Assembly: GCF_001280305.1 (NCBI RefSeq)
Contig: NZ_CP012623.1
Span: 868,001 to 932,000 of the forward strand
Source of the DNA: Hymenobacter sp. DG25A
GTDB lineage: Bacteria > Bacteroidota > Bacteroidia > Cytophagales > Hymenobacteraceae
Direction of reading: 5' to 3'
Length of the DNA stretch: 64,000 nt
The position numbers were made by a program, and so were the translations under genes. The notes below the pieces were generated by a model that had not been told where the DNA came from, did no database searches, and saw only the letters and a program-made list of their open reading frames with translations. Shown here piece by piece: positions 36,334-45,293 of the stretch; the first letter of the stretch is position 1; each line of letters begins with the position of its first letter.

Positions 36334-36873
36334 ATGAAAAAAGTACTTGTTCTGGCTCTGTCGCTCACGCTGGGCGGTTTTGCGGCCCACGCTCAAACGG
36401 CTACCACGGCGCCTGCTCAGGAAAAAGTGGCCGGCCCGCTGATTCAGTTTGAGGAAATGAAATACGATTTCGGCGTTATCAAGCAGGGTGACATCGTAGA
36501 CCACACCTTCAAGTTCAAAAACACGGGCACCGCGCCGCTCGTTATTTCCAACATTGGCGTAAGCTGCGGCTGCACCACTCCCGACTGGACGCGTGAGCCC
36601 ATTATGCCCGGCAAAACCGGTACCATCACAGCCAAATTCAACAGCATGGGCAAGATGGGCATGCAGAACAAAGTCCTGACCATTGAGTCTAACTCCACGG
36701 CCGGCAACACCATGGTGGCTTTGGTAGGTGAGGTGAAAGACGCTGCCAGCATGACACAGGCCTCGGCCGCCCCGGCCAAGACCGACGTGTCGCCGTCCGC
36801 TGACGTGGATTCCAAGCAGAAAACCAAGCTCGGCGAAGCTAAAATCAAAGCCAAGCACAAGAAGAAATCCTAA
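36334..36873 (+). CDS. DUF1573 domain-containing secreted protein
   Basis: A 179-residue protein with a signal peptide (about residues 1-21, cleavage after AHA) and one DUF1573 Ig-like domain: FEEMKYDFGVIKQGDIVDHTFKFKNTGTAPLVISNIGVSCGCTTPDW, followed by GKTGTITAKFNSMGKMG. The SCGCT motif is the family's hallmark. The C-terminal tail is Lys/Ala/Ser-rich and ends in HKKKS. DUF1573 proteins are common and abundant in Bacteroidota; a periplasmic location is expected. Strong terminators follow, consistent with high expression. Confidence 0.93.
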   Translation: MKKVLVLALSLTLGGFAAHAQTATTAPAQEKVAGPLIQFEEMKYDFGVIKQGDIVDHTFKFKNTGTAPLVISNIGVSCGCTTPDWTREPIMPGKTGTITAKFNSMGKMGMQNKVLTIESNSTAGNTMVALVGEVKDAASMTQASAAPAKTDVSPSADVDSKQKTKLGEAKIKAKHKKKS

Positions 36874-36874
36874 G

Positions 36875-36927
36875 CCGCTTCGGCGGTTTTCAGGAAAAGC
36901 GGCCCGCACAAGCGGGCCGTTTTTTTG
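36875..36927 (+). terminator. Tandem terminators after the DUF1573 gene
   Basis: A small hairpin CCGC-TTCG-GCGG followed by TTTT comes first, then GGCCCGC (36901-36907) pairing with GCGGGCC (36912-36918) followed by T7. The second is a classical intrinsic terminator. Confidence 0.85.
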
Positions 36928-37009
36928 TTTGTGGCCCGTTGTCAGGCATCTGCCTGCCGCCGCCGGAAAGCAGGCTAGTCAGAAGCTTTAAACGGACTTT
37001 TTATCCGGT

Positions 37010-37017
37010 TATCTTTG
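37010..37017 (+). promoter_or_regulatory. -7 promoter box of topB
   Basis: TATCTTTG is an exact TAnnTTTG match, 63 nt upstream of the GTG start of topB. No exact -33 box is visible. Confidence 0.55.
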
Positions 37018-37080
37018 TTGATTCCCCACTGAGCTTGCCTGCGCAAACCCAGTGTCATTATCCGCGAGAATCTGTCCTCA

Positions 37081-39627
37081 GTGAAAGTCTGCATTGCCGA
37101 AAAACCCAGCGTAGCCCGCGAAATTGCCCATGTATTAGGCGCCAACCGCAAAATGGATGGCTATTTTGAGGGCAACGGCTACCAGGTTACCTGGACGTTC
37201 GGGCACTTCTGCCAGCTGCGCGAGCCCGAGGACTACCGCCCCGAGTGGAAGCGTTGGAGCATCCACGATTTGCCCATGCTGCCCGAGTCGTTCGGCATCA
37301 AACTCATGCGCCGCGATGATGGCGTGGTGCGCCAGTTCAACGTCATCAAAAACCTCCTGGCCTCCGCCGAGGAAGTTATAAACTGCGGCGACGCCGGCCA
37401 GGAAGGGGAGGTAATTCAGCGCTGGGTGCTAATGGAGGCCAAATACCGCAAGCCCTTCAAGCGCCTCTGGATTTCGTCCCTCACGGAAGAAGCTATCCGT
37501 CAGGGTTTTGCCAACCTGCGCGAAGGCAGCGAGTTTGATAAGCTCTACCAGGCCGGCAAAAGCCGCGCCGTCGGCGACTGGCTTCTGGGCCTGAATGCCA
37601 CGCGCCTGTTCACGCTGAAGTACGCGCCCGGCCAGCGCCAGGTACTCAGCATTGGGCGGGTGCAAACCCCCACGCTGGCCCTGCTGGTAGACCGCTACCA
37701 CGAAATCCGCAACTTCAAGCCCGAGCCGTATTGGGTGCTGCGCACCGAGTACCGGGGCACGCTGTTCAGCCACGTTGCGCCCACTAAAAAAGGCAAGGCC
37801 GAGGACGATGAGCCCGATGAAAAGGCGCGCCTGAAGGCCCGCGGCTACTTCGTAAGTCAGGAAGAGGCTGATGTGGCTATGGCCGCCGTGAAGGATGTGC
37901 CGCTTACCGTAACGGGCGTTGAAATCAAGAAAGCGCTGGAAACGCCGCCTTCCCTCTTCGACCTTACCTCCCTGCAGGTGCAGTGCAACAACCAGCTGGG
38001 ACTTTCGGCCGAGGACACGCTAAAAACCGTGCAGAGCCTCTACGAGAAGAAAGTGGTCAGCTATCCGCGCGTAGACACCACCTTCCTGCCCGATGACCAG
38101 TATCCCAAAATCCCGGGTATTCTGAAGGGACTGGGCGCGTACCACAGCCTCACGCAGCCCTTGCTGGCAGGCAAAATCAAGAAGAGCACCAAGGTCTTCA
38201 ACAACAACAAAGTAACCGACCACCACGCCATTATTCCTACCGGAGCCGGGGCGGGCGGATTGTCTACCTGGGAATCCAGCGTGTACGATATTATCGTGCG
38301 GCGCTTCCTGGCGGCTTTTTACCCCGATTGCGAAGTGTCCAACACCACGGTGCTGGCGGAAGCGGCCAGTTATCCGTTCCGGGTGCGCGGCCGCCAGATT
38401 CTGAACCCGGGCTGGCGCATTGTGTACGGCAACCCCGAAGAGCAGCAGGCGCCCGCCACGCCCAAAGCCGCCACCGAGGGCGACGATGACGTGGTAAACA
38501 CGGTGCTGCCCTCCTTTGAGAAAGGCGAAAGCGGCCCGCACAAACCCCGCCTCGACCAGAAAGTAACCCAGCCCCCGCGCGAGTACACCGAGGCTATGCT
38601 GCTGCGCGGCATGGAAACCGCCGGCCGCAACGTAGACGACGAAGAGCTGCGCCAGGCCATGAAGGAAAACGGCATCGGGCGGCCCAGTACGCGTGCGGCC
38701 ATCATCGAAACGCTCTTTAAGCGCGGCTATATTGTGCGGGAGAAAAAGCGCATTGTGCCCACCGCTACCGGCGTAGAGCTCATCGGTCTTATCCGCAACC
38801 CCACCCTGAAATCGGCGGAGCTGACGGGGCAGTGGGAGCGGAAGCTGCGCCAGATTGAAGGCGGCCAGCTGGACTCCGACCTGTTCCTGAACGAGCTGAA
38901 AGGCCTGGTGCGGGAAATGGTGCTGGAAGTAAAGCAGGACGGCTCCGGCCGCGGCATCAGTATTCACAAAGCCGAGCTGGCGGACCTGACCGGCCAGAAA
39001 GCCGGGGCGGCTGCTAAAGCTAACCCGGCCAAAGCGGCGGCCACCCCGGCTATTCCCGGCGCGCTGGGCACGTGCCCGGCCTGCGGCAGCGGCCACGTGC
39101 TGCGCGGCAAGTCGGCGTTTGGCTGCTCCCGCTTCCGCGAAAACTGCCTGTTCCGCCTGCCCACGGAGTTCGAAGGCAAGAAGATAACCGATAAGCAGGT
39201 AGGCGACCTGCTCAAAAAAGGCCGCACGCAGGTGATGAAAGGCTTCCTGGATGAGGCCGGCAACAAGTTCGACGCTGCCATCCGCCTCACGCCCCAGCGC
39301 ACCTTGGAGCTGGCCCGTGCCGCCGAGAGCAAGCCCACTACCGCCACCGACCCCGGCCAGATTCCGTGCCCGGTGTGCCGCCTGGGCCAGATGCTGAAAG
39401 GGAAAGCCGCCTGGGGCTGCTCGCGCTTCCGGGAGGATTGTCAGTTCCGGGTGCCGTTTGAGTGGGGCGGCAAAACCCTGAGCGAAGTACAGATGAACCA
39501 GCTGCTGCGCAAGGGCAAAACCGGCGTTATCCGGGGTTTCGTGTCCTCCAAAACCGGCAACCGCTATGAGGCGGCTTTACAAATAGGTGCCGAAGGCCGT
39601 ATTGAGCCGGTATTCGAGAAAAACTAA
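37081..39627 (+). CDS. topB: DNA topoisomerase III with two C-terminal zinc-ribbon repeats
   Basis: An 848-residue type IA topoisomerase. Residues 1-150 form the TOPRIM domain (start KVCIAEKPSVAREIA; DAGQEGE metal motif), and the transesterification tyrosine is Y328 in KKVVSYPRVDT. GRPSTRA marks the conserved C-terminal part of the core. Beyond it the protein carries two similar modules, at about residues 664-740 and 762-840, each with CPxC...CSRFRE.C knuckles followed by a GRTQVMKGFL/KTGVIRGFV block. Start is GTG; no ATG is available in the conserved position. The membrane protein gene starts 11 bp after the stop, so the two may be co-transcribed. Confidence 0.95.
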   Translation: MKVCIAEKPSVAREIAHVLGANRKMDGYFEGNGYQVTWTFGHFCQLREPEDYRPEWKRWSIHDLPMLPESFGIKLMRRDDGVVRQFNVIKNLLASAEEVINCGDAGQEGEVIQRWVLMEAKYRKPFKRLWISSLTEEAIRQGFANLREGSEFDKLYQAGKSRAVGDWLLGLNATRLFTLKYAPGQRQVLSIGRVQTPTLALLVDRYHEIRNFKPEPYWVLRTEYRGTLFSHVAPTKKGKAEDDEPDEKARLKARGYFVSQEEADVAMAAVKDVPLTVTGVEIKKALETPPSLFDLTSLQVQCNNQLGLSAEDTLKTVQSLYEKKVVSYPRVDTTFLPDDQYPKIPGILKGLGAYHSLTQPLLAGKIKKSTKVFNNNKVTDHHAIIPTGAGAGGLSTWESSVYDIIVRRFLAAFYPDCEVSNTTVLAEAASYPFRVRGRQILNPGWRIVYGNPEEQQAPATPKAATEGDDDVVNTVLPSFEKGESGPHKPRLDQKVTQPPREYTEAMLLRGMETAGRNVDDEELRQAMKENGIGRPSTRAAIIETLFKRGYIVREKKRIVPTATGVELIGLIRNPTLKSAELTGQWERKLRQIEGGQLDSDLFLNELKGLVREMVLEVKQDGSGRGISIHKAELADLTGQKAGAAAKANPAKAAATPAIPGALGTCPACGSGHVLRGKSAFGCSRFRENCLFRLPTEFEGKKITDKQVGDLLKKGRTQVMKGFLDEAGNKFDAAIRLTPQRTLELARAAESKPTTATDPGQIPCPVCRLGQMLKGKAAWGCSRFREDCQFRVPFEWGGKTLSEVQMNQLLRKGKTGVIRGFVSSKTGNRYEAALQIGAEGRIEPVFEKN

Positions 39628-39637
39628 CCACCCAATT

Positions 39638-39910
39638 ATGCCTACCAACTTATTCACGGCCCGTTTGCTGGGCTACCTCGTGGGATTATTGCCATTGTTG
39701 GCTTTGCTGCTGATGTTCCGGCAGATGCTGCCTAGCCAGGTGGCGCTTGTACTGGTGTTCATCGGCTTTATGGCCTCGGTGTGGGTGCAACAGCGCATCC
39801 GGCAGCGCTTCCCCTATGACTTCCGGCAGCGGGTCGAGTGGTGGGCGCTGGCGGCGTACGTACTCATTGTAGTGGGCGTTACGGTAGTGTTTTTAGCGTT
39901 GGTAAGCTGA
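39638..39910 (+). CDS. Small membrane protein
   Basis: A 90-residue protein with three hydrophobic segments (about 8-26, 32-48 and 66-88). A positive loop RIRQRFPYDFRQR lies between the second and third. The ATG at 39638 is used because the longer frame extends into topB. It is 10 bp downstream of topB and likely shares its transcript. No family or function is recognised. Confidence 0.7.
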   Translation: MPTNLFTARLLGYLVGLLPLLALLLMFRQMLPSQVALVLVFIGFMASVWVQQRIRQRFPYDFRQRVEWWALAAYVLIVVGVTVVFLALVS

Positions 39911-40011
39911 GATTGGGGAAAGCCGGGACACCGTTAGTTCGGGGGCCGCGGGCTATGGAGTAAGCTAAAAAATCGACCAGCTAGGCAACGGTTTTCGGGG
40001 TTGATGCCTCT

Positions 40012-40043
40012 ATGCGGATAAACCTATATTTCATAATCCGCAT
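40012..40043 (+). promoter_or_regulatory. Inverted repeat over the start codon of the transglutaminase-like gene
   Basis: ATGCGGAT (40012-40019) and ATCCGCAT (40036-40043) form a perfect 8-bp inverted repeat with an AT-rich 16-nt loop. The right arm covers the ATG at 40042. It may act as an RNA fold that hides the start, or as a protein-binding site; alternatively the true start is the ATG in the left arm. Confidence 0.35.
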
Positions 40044-41151
40044 GAAACCTCTTTTGTTGTGTGGCCTGCTGCTATCCTGCGGCACTGCTGTTGCTCAATC
40101 CACCACCTACCAGGGCCTGCCCGTCATTAAGGCGCACCAGGCCCAGGCTGATTACCGCCTGGGCCGGGAGTGGGTAAAAGGCAACTGGCGCATTGCCTCC
40201 GAAGCCAGCCCCGACGTGCTGAACCTGACCCTGCACGCGGGCAAAGAAACCGTGGTGTTTCGCACCGATCAGGATTCTATTAGCTACACGCTGAAGCCAA
40301 GCAGTGCCCAACGCTTCTACGTGCGCCTCGACGACGGCCGCTATGCCCTGACGGAACTGCGCGCCACGGCGTTTGCCATTGAGCCGTTGCGTTTTGAGCG
40401 GGCGCGCCCGACCCCGCCGTATGCGTTCCGCTACGAGGCTGGCAGCGGCAACACTTACCTCACCCAGCTGCGCCAGCAGTACAACTTGGATGCCGTGGTG
40501 CAGGGTGCCCAAAACGACACCGAGCGTGCCCTGCGCCTGCTGCACTGGGTGCATCAGCAGTGGGACCACAACGGCAGCAATCAGCCCACCAAGAGCGACG
40601 CCATTTCCATTCTGGAAGAAGTTAAGCTGGGCAAGCAGTTCCGCTGCGTGGAATACGGCATTGTGGCCACTTCCTGCCTGAATGCTTTCGGGTTGAAGTC
40701 ACGGGTGCTGGCCCTGAAAACCAAAGATGTGGAAACTACAGAGAGCGGCGCCGGTCACGTGCTGCTGGAAACCTGGCTGCCCGATCTGCAAAAGTGGGTC
40801 CTGCTGGACGGGCAGTGGGACATAATGCCTGTGCTACGAGGCAAGCCGCTGAACGCGGTGGAGTTTCAGCAAGCCATTGCCAAGCATTACAAAGACCTGG
40901 AAATCCGTAGCCTGTCGGGGGCCAGCAAAATGAGCTATGTAAACTGGATTGCGCCCTACCTGTACTACCTGGATGTGAAGTTCGACAACCGCGAAGGGCT
41001 GGGGTTGGAGCGCGCCAAAGTGAATGGCAAGGGTAGCCTGATGCTGGTGCCCGCCGGCGCCAAGGAACCAACCGTGTTTCAGGTGCAGAATCCTATCAAC
41101 TACTGCCTCTATACCCGTTCGTTGGCAGCTTTTTACGCCAAGCCCGAGTAA
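40042..41151 (+). CDS. Secreted transglutaminase-like domain protein
   Basis: A 369-residue protein with a signal peptide (MKPLLLCGLLLSCGTAVAQ, cleaved after about residue 19). A transglutaminase/protease-like fold follows an N-terminal beta domain; the catalytic triad is seen as C202 (QFRCVEYG), H239 (GAGHVLLETW) and D256 (WVLLDGQW). Such proteins in bacteria are usually peptidases or cross-linking enzymes. The ATG at 40042 places the signal peptide first; an ATG at 40012 adds ten residues. No operon partner is evident. Confidence 0.88.
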   Translation: MKPLLLCGLLLSCGTAVAQSTTYQGLPVIKAHQAQADYRLGREWVKGNWRIASEASPDVLNLTLHAGKETVVFRTDQDSISYTLKPSSAQRFYVRLDDGRYALTELRATAFAIEPLRFERARPTPPYAFRYEAGSGNTYLTQLRQQYNLDAVVQGAQNDTERALRLLHWVHQQWDHNGSNQPTKSDAISILEEVKLGKQFRCVEYGIVATSCLNAFGLKSRVLALKTKDVETTESGAGHVLLETWLPDLQKWVLLDGQWDIMPVLRGKPLNAVEFQQAIAKHYKDLEIRSLSGASKMSYVNWIAPYLYYLDVKFDNREGLGLERAKVNGKGSLMLVPAGAKEPTVFQVQNPINYCLYTRSLAAFYAKPE

Positions 41152-41245
41152 GCGCGGCCTGTTTTTGCCGGGCACGCAGCCGGTTGGGGAGGTATCCGTT
41201 TGCGGTAGTGTGCGTACGCATTGGGTATACTCACACGCAAACACA

Positions 41246-41473
41246 ATGGCTCCCCAACTCGGCAAACTTCTTCTATTACTTGGCCTGGGGCTGGCCGTGC
41301 TAGGGGCTTTTATCTGGCTGGGCGGCGGAAGTCTGCTGAGCTGGTTCGGCCGCTTGCCGGGTGATATCCGGGTGGAGCGGCCGGGCTTTCGGCTTTATGT
41401 TCCGTTGGTTTCTATCCTTCTGGTGAGCTTGCTGATCAGCCTGATTATTTGGCTGGTGCGCCGGCTGGGCTAG
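41246..41473 (+). CDS. DUF2905 small membrane protein
   Basis: A 75-residue protein with two transmembrane segments and the DUF2905 signature GRLPGDIRVERPGFRLYVPL in between. The start MAPQLGKLLLLLG is the family start; a longer frame adds 27 residues. Its stop codon overlaps the convergent stop of the Lgt-like gene by 4 bp. Function unknown. Confidence 0.9.
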   Translation: MAPQLGKLLLLLGLGLAVLGAFIWLGGGSLLSWFGRLPGDIRVERPGFRLYVPLVSILLVSLLISLIIWLVRRLG

Positions 41474-43308
41474 CGGCTTTTCTCGCCGAGGCGGCGGCTC
41501 ACCTGAATACCTACCTGGCGCTGGTACTCATTGCCAAATAGCACAAACGCATTTACTCCCCAGTGGGGGGCAAGCTGCCCCCGGGCTTCCGCAAAACCCG
41601 ACCAGCGGCTGGTACCGGGTAGTAACTCGTAGCCTTTGGCCCGTGCGCCACCCGCTAACAGGCGCCAGCGTGTTCCGCCAAATCCGGTGCCTACCCCTAA
41701 CCGATGCTGCGGATTGCCGGGGCCATAGCCCAAAAAGTTATAGTCGGCCTGCGCATAAACGGACTGGCGCTGGCCCAAGCGTAAGGAGCCTTGTATTTCC
41801 ACAAGGCTTATTTCATCTCCGTATTTCCTCTCGTGGTAGCCCAGATTACCAAACATCAAGCCCAGTCCCACGCCAAAGTACCGCCGGTCGCCTTGCATGT
41901 AGGGGTTTAGGCTGTAAAGGGAAGTGTGCTTTTTCCTGGACGAAATCTGTAGCGAATCATCGAATAGGGGTACTTGCTGGTCGCTACCCAGGTGGAGGCG
42001 CAGGCCAAAGGTTTTCTCCGCCTTATGGCTCCCGGTAGCATCATAGCTGGGCATGATGGTTTTAGAAACATCCAGCGAGCCAGTGGTGTACTCATGTTGG
42101 TAAGGTAATAGCGCACTGTTGCCGCCACAACCGCCCCCATAGGTGTTTTGCTGCCGCTGAAAGGAGCCCTGACTCCAGGCCGCCGCCACGGTATAATAGC
42201 TTTTCGGGGTGGCTTGGGCGGAATCGGCAGGGATTTGACTGGTGAGCAAAAACAGGGTGCAGGCAAGTCCCAGCGGTACCGACACACGGAAGGGTCGAAC
42301 TGCCTGCGGTGTGCCTAGTAACCATGCACCACCCTCCAGCAGAATCACAGCCAATAGCATTACTTTCACTACCAGTACCTCCGGCAGCGTAAGGGCCCAT
42401 TGCCCTAGCCAGGCAGTAAGCACAAGCATACCTGCCACGCCCAACAGGTTGCGCACCGGATAATTACCGGGCACCCGCTCAGGCTGTGCCGCCCGACGAA
42501 TCAACAATGCCCACCCCAGCAAGAAAAGCGGCGCTAACAGTAAAAGCGCCCATTGCACCTGCTTTAAAAGCAGACCGCCATGCATGTGCTCTGCGGCCCC
42601 TACCTGCTCGCCGGCCGGGTTTCGCCAGAACTCAATCAGGAACCGGGCCGCCAGGAGCAGCCCCATGTGCAGTAGTCGGCGGCTGCCGCCCGGCCAAGCC
42701 CGATTTCGGGTCAGTAAAAGCACTCCGCCTACTGCCGCACACGCCAGCAGGCTGTAGAGCTGCGTAGGATGCACCGGCAACGAATGCGCGGCCCCGGCCG
42801 GGAGCAGCCCCTGCGAAACCTGCCACAGATACGGCAAAGTATCGGGCGGGTAGGTGAGGCCCCAGCTGCTGTGCGTCAGCTCGCCAAAGCAGCAGCCCGT
42901 GAGCGTGCAGCCCACGCACTGCACCATAAGTGCCGCACACATGGGCAAGGTAAAGGCATCAAATACGTGCCAGCTAAAGCCAAAGGGGCGTCGCAAAGCC
43001 AGGAGCGTGAGCGTGCCGGCCAGCGCGCCGCCCAACACCGTGCGGGCTTCCGAATCGGGCCAGTGCCCGGTGAGCAGCAGGCCCCGCCACTCCGGCCCTG
43101 TAAACGCCAGCATCTTGGTGCCGATAATAAACATCAAAGTTGTGCAGGCCAGCACCACCAGCCAGGTGCGCAGCGGGTACCCCCGCCGATGCCCCTCCCA
43201 AACCAGCAAGCCCAGGTTTAGCGTGAAAGCCAGAACATAGAATAGGGTATAAAAATCGAAATGCGGATCAGCAGGAATAGCCCACAGCAGGCTGGGTACA
43301 GGGCCCAT
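41470..43308 (-). CDS. Lgt-like membrane protein fused to a beta-barrel-like secreted domain
   Basis: A 612-residue protein with two unlike halves. Residues 1-350 have about ten transmembrane segments and resemble prolipoprotein diacylglyceryl transferase: GCTLTGCCFG at 133-142, HPTQLYSLL at 180-188, and a late RFLIEFWRNP block. This is the divergent GCCxG variant, so it may not be a true Lgt. Around 345-366 a hydrophobic segment (VPLGLACTLFLLTSQIPADSAQA) ends in AQA, a good signal peptidase I site. The following 245 residues are rich in alternating beta patterns (YFGVGLGLMFGNLGY, SVYAQADYNFLGYG, HRLGVGTGFGG), as in outer-membrane or periplasmic barrels. Start at the second Met; the first adds 18 residues. 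Confidence 0.75.
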   Translation of the reverse strand: MGPVPSLLWAIPADPHFDFYTLFYVLAFTLNLGLLVWEGHRRGYPLRTWLVVLACTTLMFIIGTKMLAFTGPEWRGLLLTGHWPDSEARTVLGGALAGTLTLLALRRPFGFSWHVFDAFTLPMCAALMVQCVGCTLTGCCFGELTHSSWGLTYPPDTLPYLWQVSQGLLPAGAAHSLPVHPTQLYSLLACAAVGGVLLLTRNRAWPGGSRRLLHMGLLLAARFLIEFWRNPAGEQVGAAEHMHGGLLLKQVQWALLLLAPLFLLGWALLIRRAAQPERVPGNYPVRNLLGVAGMLVLTAWLGQWALTLPEVLVVKVMLLAVILLEGGAWLLGTPQAVRPFRVSVPLGLACTLFLLTSQIPADSAQATPKSYYTVAAAWSQGSFQRQQNTYGGGCGGNSALLPYQHEYTTGSLDVSKTIMPSYDATGSHKAEKTFGLRLHLGSDQQVPLFDDSLQISSRKKHTSLYSLNPYMQGDRRYFGVGLGLMFGNLGYHERKYGDEISLVEIQGSLRLGQRQSVYAQADYNFLGYGPGNPQHRLGVGTGFGGTRWRLLAGGARAKGYELLPGTSRWSGFAEARGQLAPHWGVNAFVLFGNEYQRQVGIQVSRRLGEKSR

Positions 43309-43570
43309 GGATAGAAGTATAGACGGTGATACAAGACTTAACCAGCATACAGGCAGCTGCAACCCCGGATGGTAGGTTTCTGCAAGCGTTAAATCCCGCT
43401 TTTAAGCCGAATCAATAATAAGGGAGTTGCTGTGGATTGCTATTCTAAAAGTTCGGCTATTCCGACTCGATACAGATAATCAAATGTGATATAAATACTT
43501 GGCTGATTGTTGTTTATATGCAATAAATCAGACTTATATTATTAATCAGATGGCTCCGGAAATCAAGGGC

Positions 43571-45079
43571 CTAATGCTTAGCGGATGGGGAAACGTCCAC
43601 GCCAGGTGCGCGTTGCGGCTTCCTGGCCGGGGCCTCATACTCCACAATATTCTCCACCATGCCTTTGAAGATGACGGCATGAAACGGCAGCATGGCATAC
43701 CAGTACAGGCGCCCGGCCAGGCCGTAAGGGCGGAAGGCCGCCAGCTGCTCCAGGGTGTGCGAACCATCCGGGTTGTCCAGAATGCGGAACTGCAGCCAGG
43801 CCTCACCCGGCAGCTTCATTTCGGCGTAGAGCAGCAGGCGGCGGCCTTCCTGGTCGGCTACCAGCACGCGCCAGAAATCCAGCGGGTCGCCGGCGCGCAG
43901 GTCGGTGGGGGAGCGGCGGCCGCGGCGCAGTCCCACGCCGCCCACCAGCTTATCCAGGAAGCCGCGCACCTTCCACAGCCAGTCTACCTTGTACCAGCCA
44001 CGGTCGCCGCCAATCTGCCAGATGTTGCGGCGCACCTGCTCCGGGTCGCGCGTGAAGCGTAGCGTCTGGCGGTCCTGGAGCATGCCGTGCTGGGGCATCT
44101 GAATGTGGTCCATGTAGTTGCGGGGCATTACGCCGCTGCTCAGGGCGTCACTCCAGCTGCTGAGCACCTCATTTTGCTCAATGCGCTGAAACGCCAGCTG
44201 CAGCGCCTCCCGGTACGACATGCACGGATGGGGAATCACTTCCTGAATACTGCGGGCGGGGTCTGCCACGGTATCATTCCGCAGGCTTTCCACCAGGCTT
44301 TGTGCCAGCGAAAACGTAGTTTTTGTGACCAGGTACAGCCACCAGGAAGACAGGCGCGGCGTGAGCACCGGCACCGTAATAATATAGCGCCGGTAGCCGC
44401 GCACGGCCGCCAGCCCCTGCAGCATCTCGCGGTACGTGAGCACATCGGGCCCGCCAATATCAAAGCTGCGCCCTAAGCAGGCCGGGTTGTTGAGCACGGC
44501 GGTGAGGTAGGACATCACGTCCCGAATGCCAATGGGCTGGCAGCGCGAGTTCAGCCAGCGGGGCGTCACCATCACGGGGAGCTTCTCCACCAAATCCCGG
44601 ATAATCTCAAACGAAGCCGAGCCCGAGCCAATGATAATGCTGGCCCGCAGCACCGTCAGCGCCGCTTTGGCCGACTTTTTCAACTCTTTTTCCACGGCCC
44701 GGCGGGAGCGTAAGTGGGTGCTCAGGGCCCGGTCATTGGCAATGCCGGAGAGGTAGATAATCTGGCAGGCTGCCGTTTGGTTAAGCGCCGCCGCAAAGTG
44801 CTGTGCCGACTGCTGCTCGGCCCGAAAAAAATCCTTGGTGTGCCCGCTCATGGAATGCACCAGGTAGTAGGCGGCGTCCAGATCAGCGGGAAAGGTGTGC
44901 AGCGTTTCGGGCTTGAGCAGGTCGCCTTCCACCACCGTAACGTTATTTTGTTGCCCGGCGGGCAGCTGGAAGCGGCGGGCATCCCGCACCAGGCACACTA
45001 CCTCGTGGCCGGCTTCCACCAGCAGCGGCAGCAGGCGCTGACCTATGTAGCCGGTAGCCCCGGTGAGCAGAATTTTCAT
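43571..45079 (-). CDS. SDR / NAD(P)-binding protein with C-terminal DUF2867
   Basis: A 502-residue two-domain protein. The N-terminal part is an atypical extended SDR with Rossmann motif GATGYIG at residues 7-13, followed by AYYLVHSM and YLSGIAND. The C-terminal half (from about 330, WKVRGFLDKLVGGVGLRRGRR, DFWRVL, RLYWYAMLPFHAVIFKGM) matches DUF2867. This architecture is common in Bacteroidota and Actinobacteria and is annotated as an NAD(P)H-binding protein; substrate unknown. The ATG at 45079 puts the Rossmann motif in the standard place. The gene is monocistronic, with AT-rich promoter regions on both sides. Confidence 0.9.
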   Translation of the reverse strand: MKILLTGATGYIGQRLLPLLVEAGHEVVCLVRDARRFQLPAGQQNNVTVVEGDLLKPETLHTFPADLDAAYYLVHSMSGHTKDFFRAEQQSAQHFAAALNQTAACQIIYLSGIANDRALSTHLRSRRAVEKELKKSAKAALTVLRASIIIGSGSASFEIIRDLVEKLPVMVTPRWLNSRCQPIGIRDVMSYLTAVLNNPACLGRSFDIGGPDVLTYREMLQGLAAVRGYRRYIITVPVLTPRLSSWWLYLVTKTTFSLAQSLVESLRNDTVADPARSIQEVIPHPCMSYREALQLAFQRIEQNEVLSSWSDALSSGVMPRNYMDHIQMPQHGMLQDRQTLRFTRDPEQVRRNIWQIGGDRGWYKVDWLWKVRGFLDKLVGGVGLRRGRRSPTDLRAGDPLDFWRVLVADQEGRRLLLYAEMKLPGEAWLQFRILDNPDGSHTLEQLAAFRPYGLAGRLYWYAMLPFHAVIFKGMVENIVEYEAPARKPQRAPGVDVSPSAKH

Positions 45080-45293
45080 ATGCGGGCTAAGTATGGTCTC
45101 CAATTAGGAATCAATCAGCCCACAATTAGTTTATAAGAAGTCGAATATGAGCTACTTAAAATAGCTGGTTACAAGGATTTTAAAGGTTTGAAAAAGAGCT
45201 GGCAAAAGTCGGTTTTCCTCCCGAATTCGTTTTGTAAGTAGGCAATAGCGGTTTAGGTTGCTCTCCTTATCAAATTAGAAGGGCCTAGAAATC

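Noticed and set aside
38020..39096. A 358-codon minus-strand reading frame inside topB
   Set aside because: It is shadow coding within a well-supported gene.
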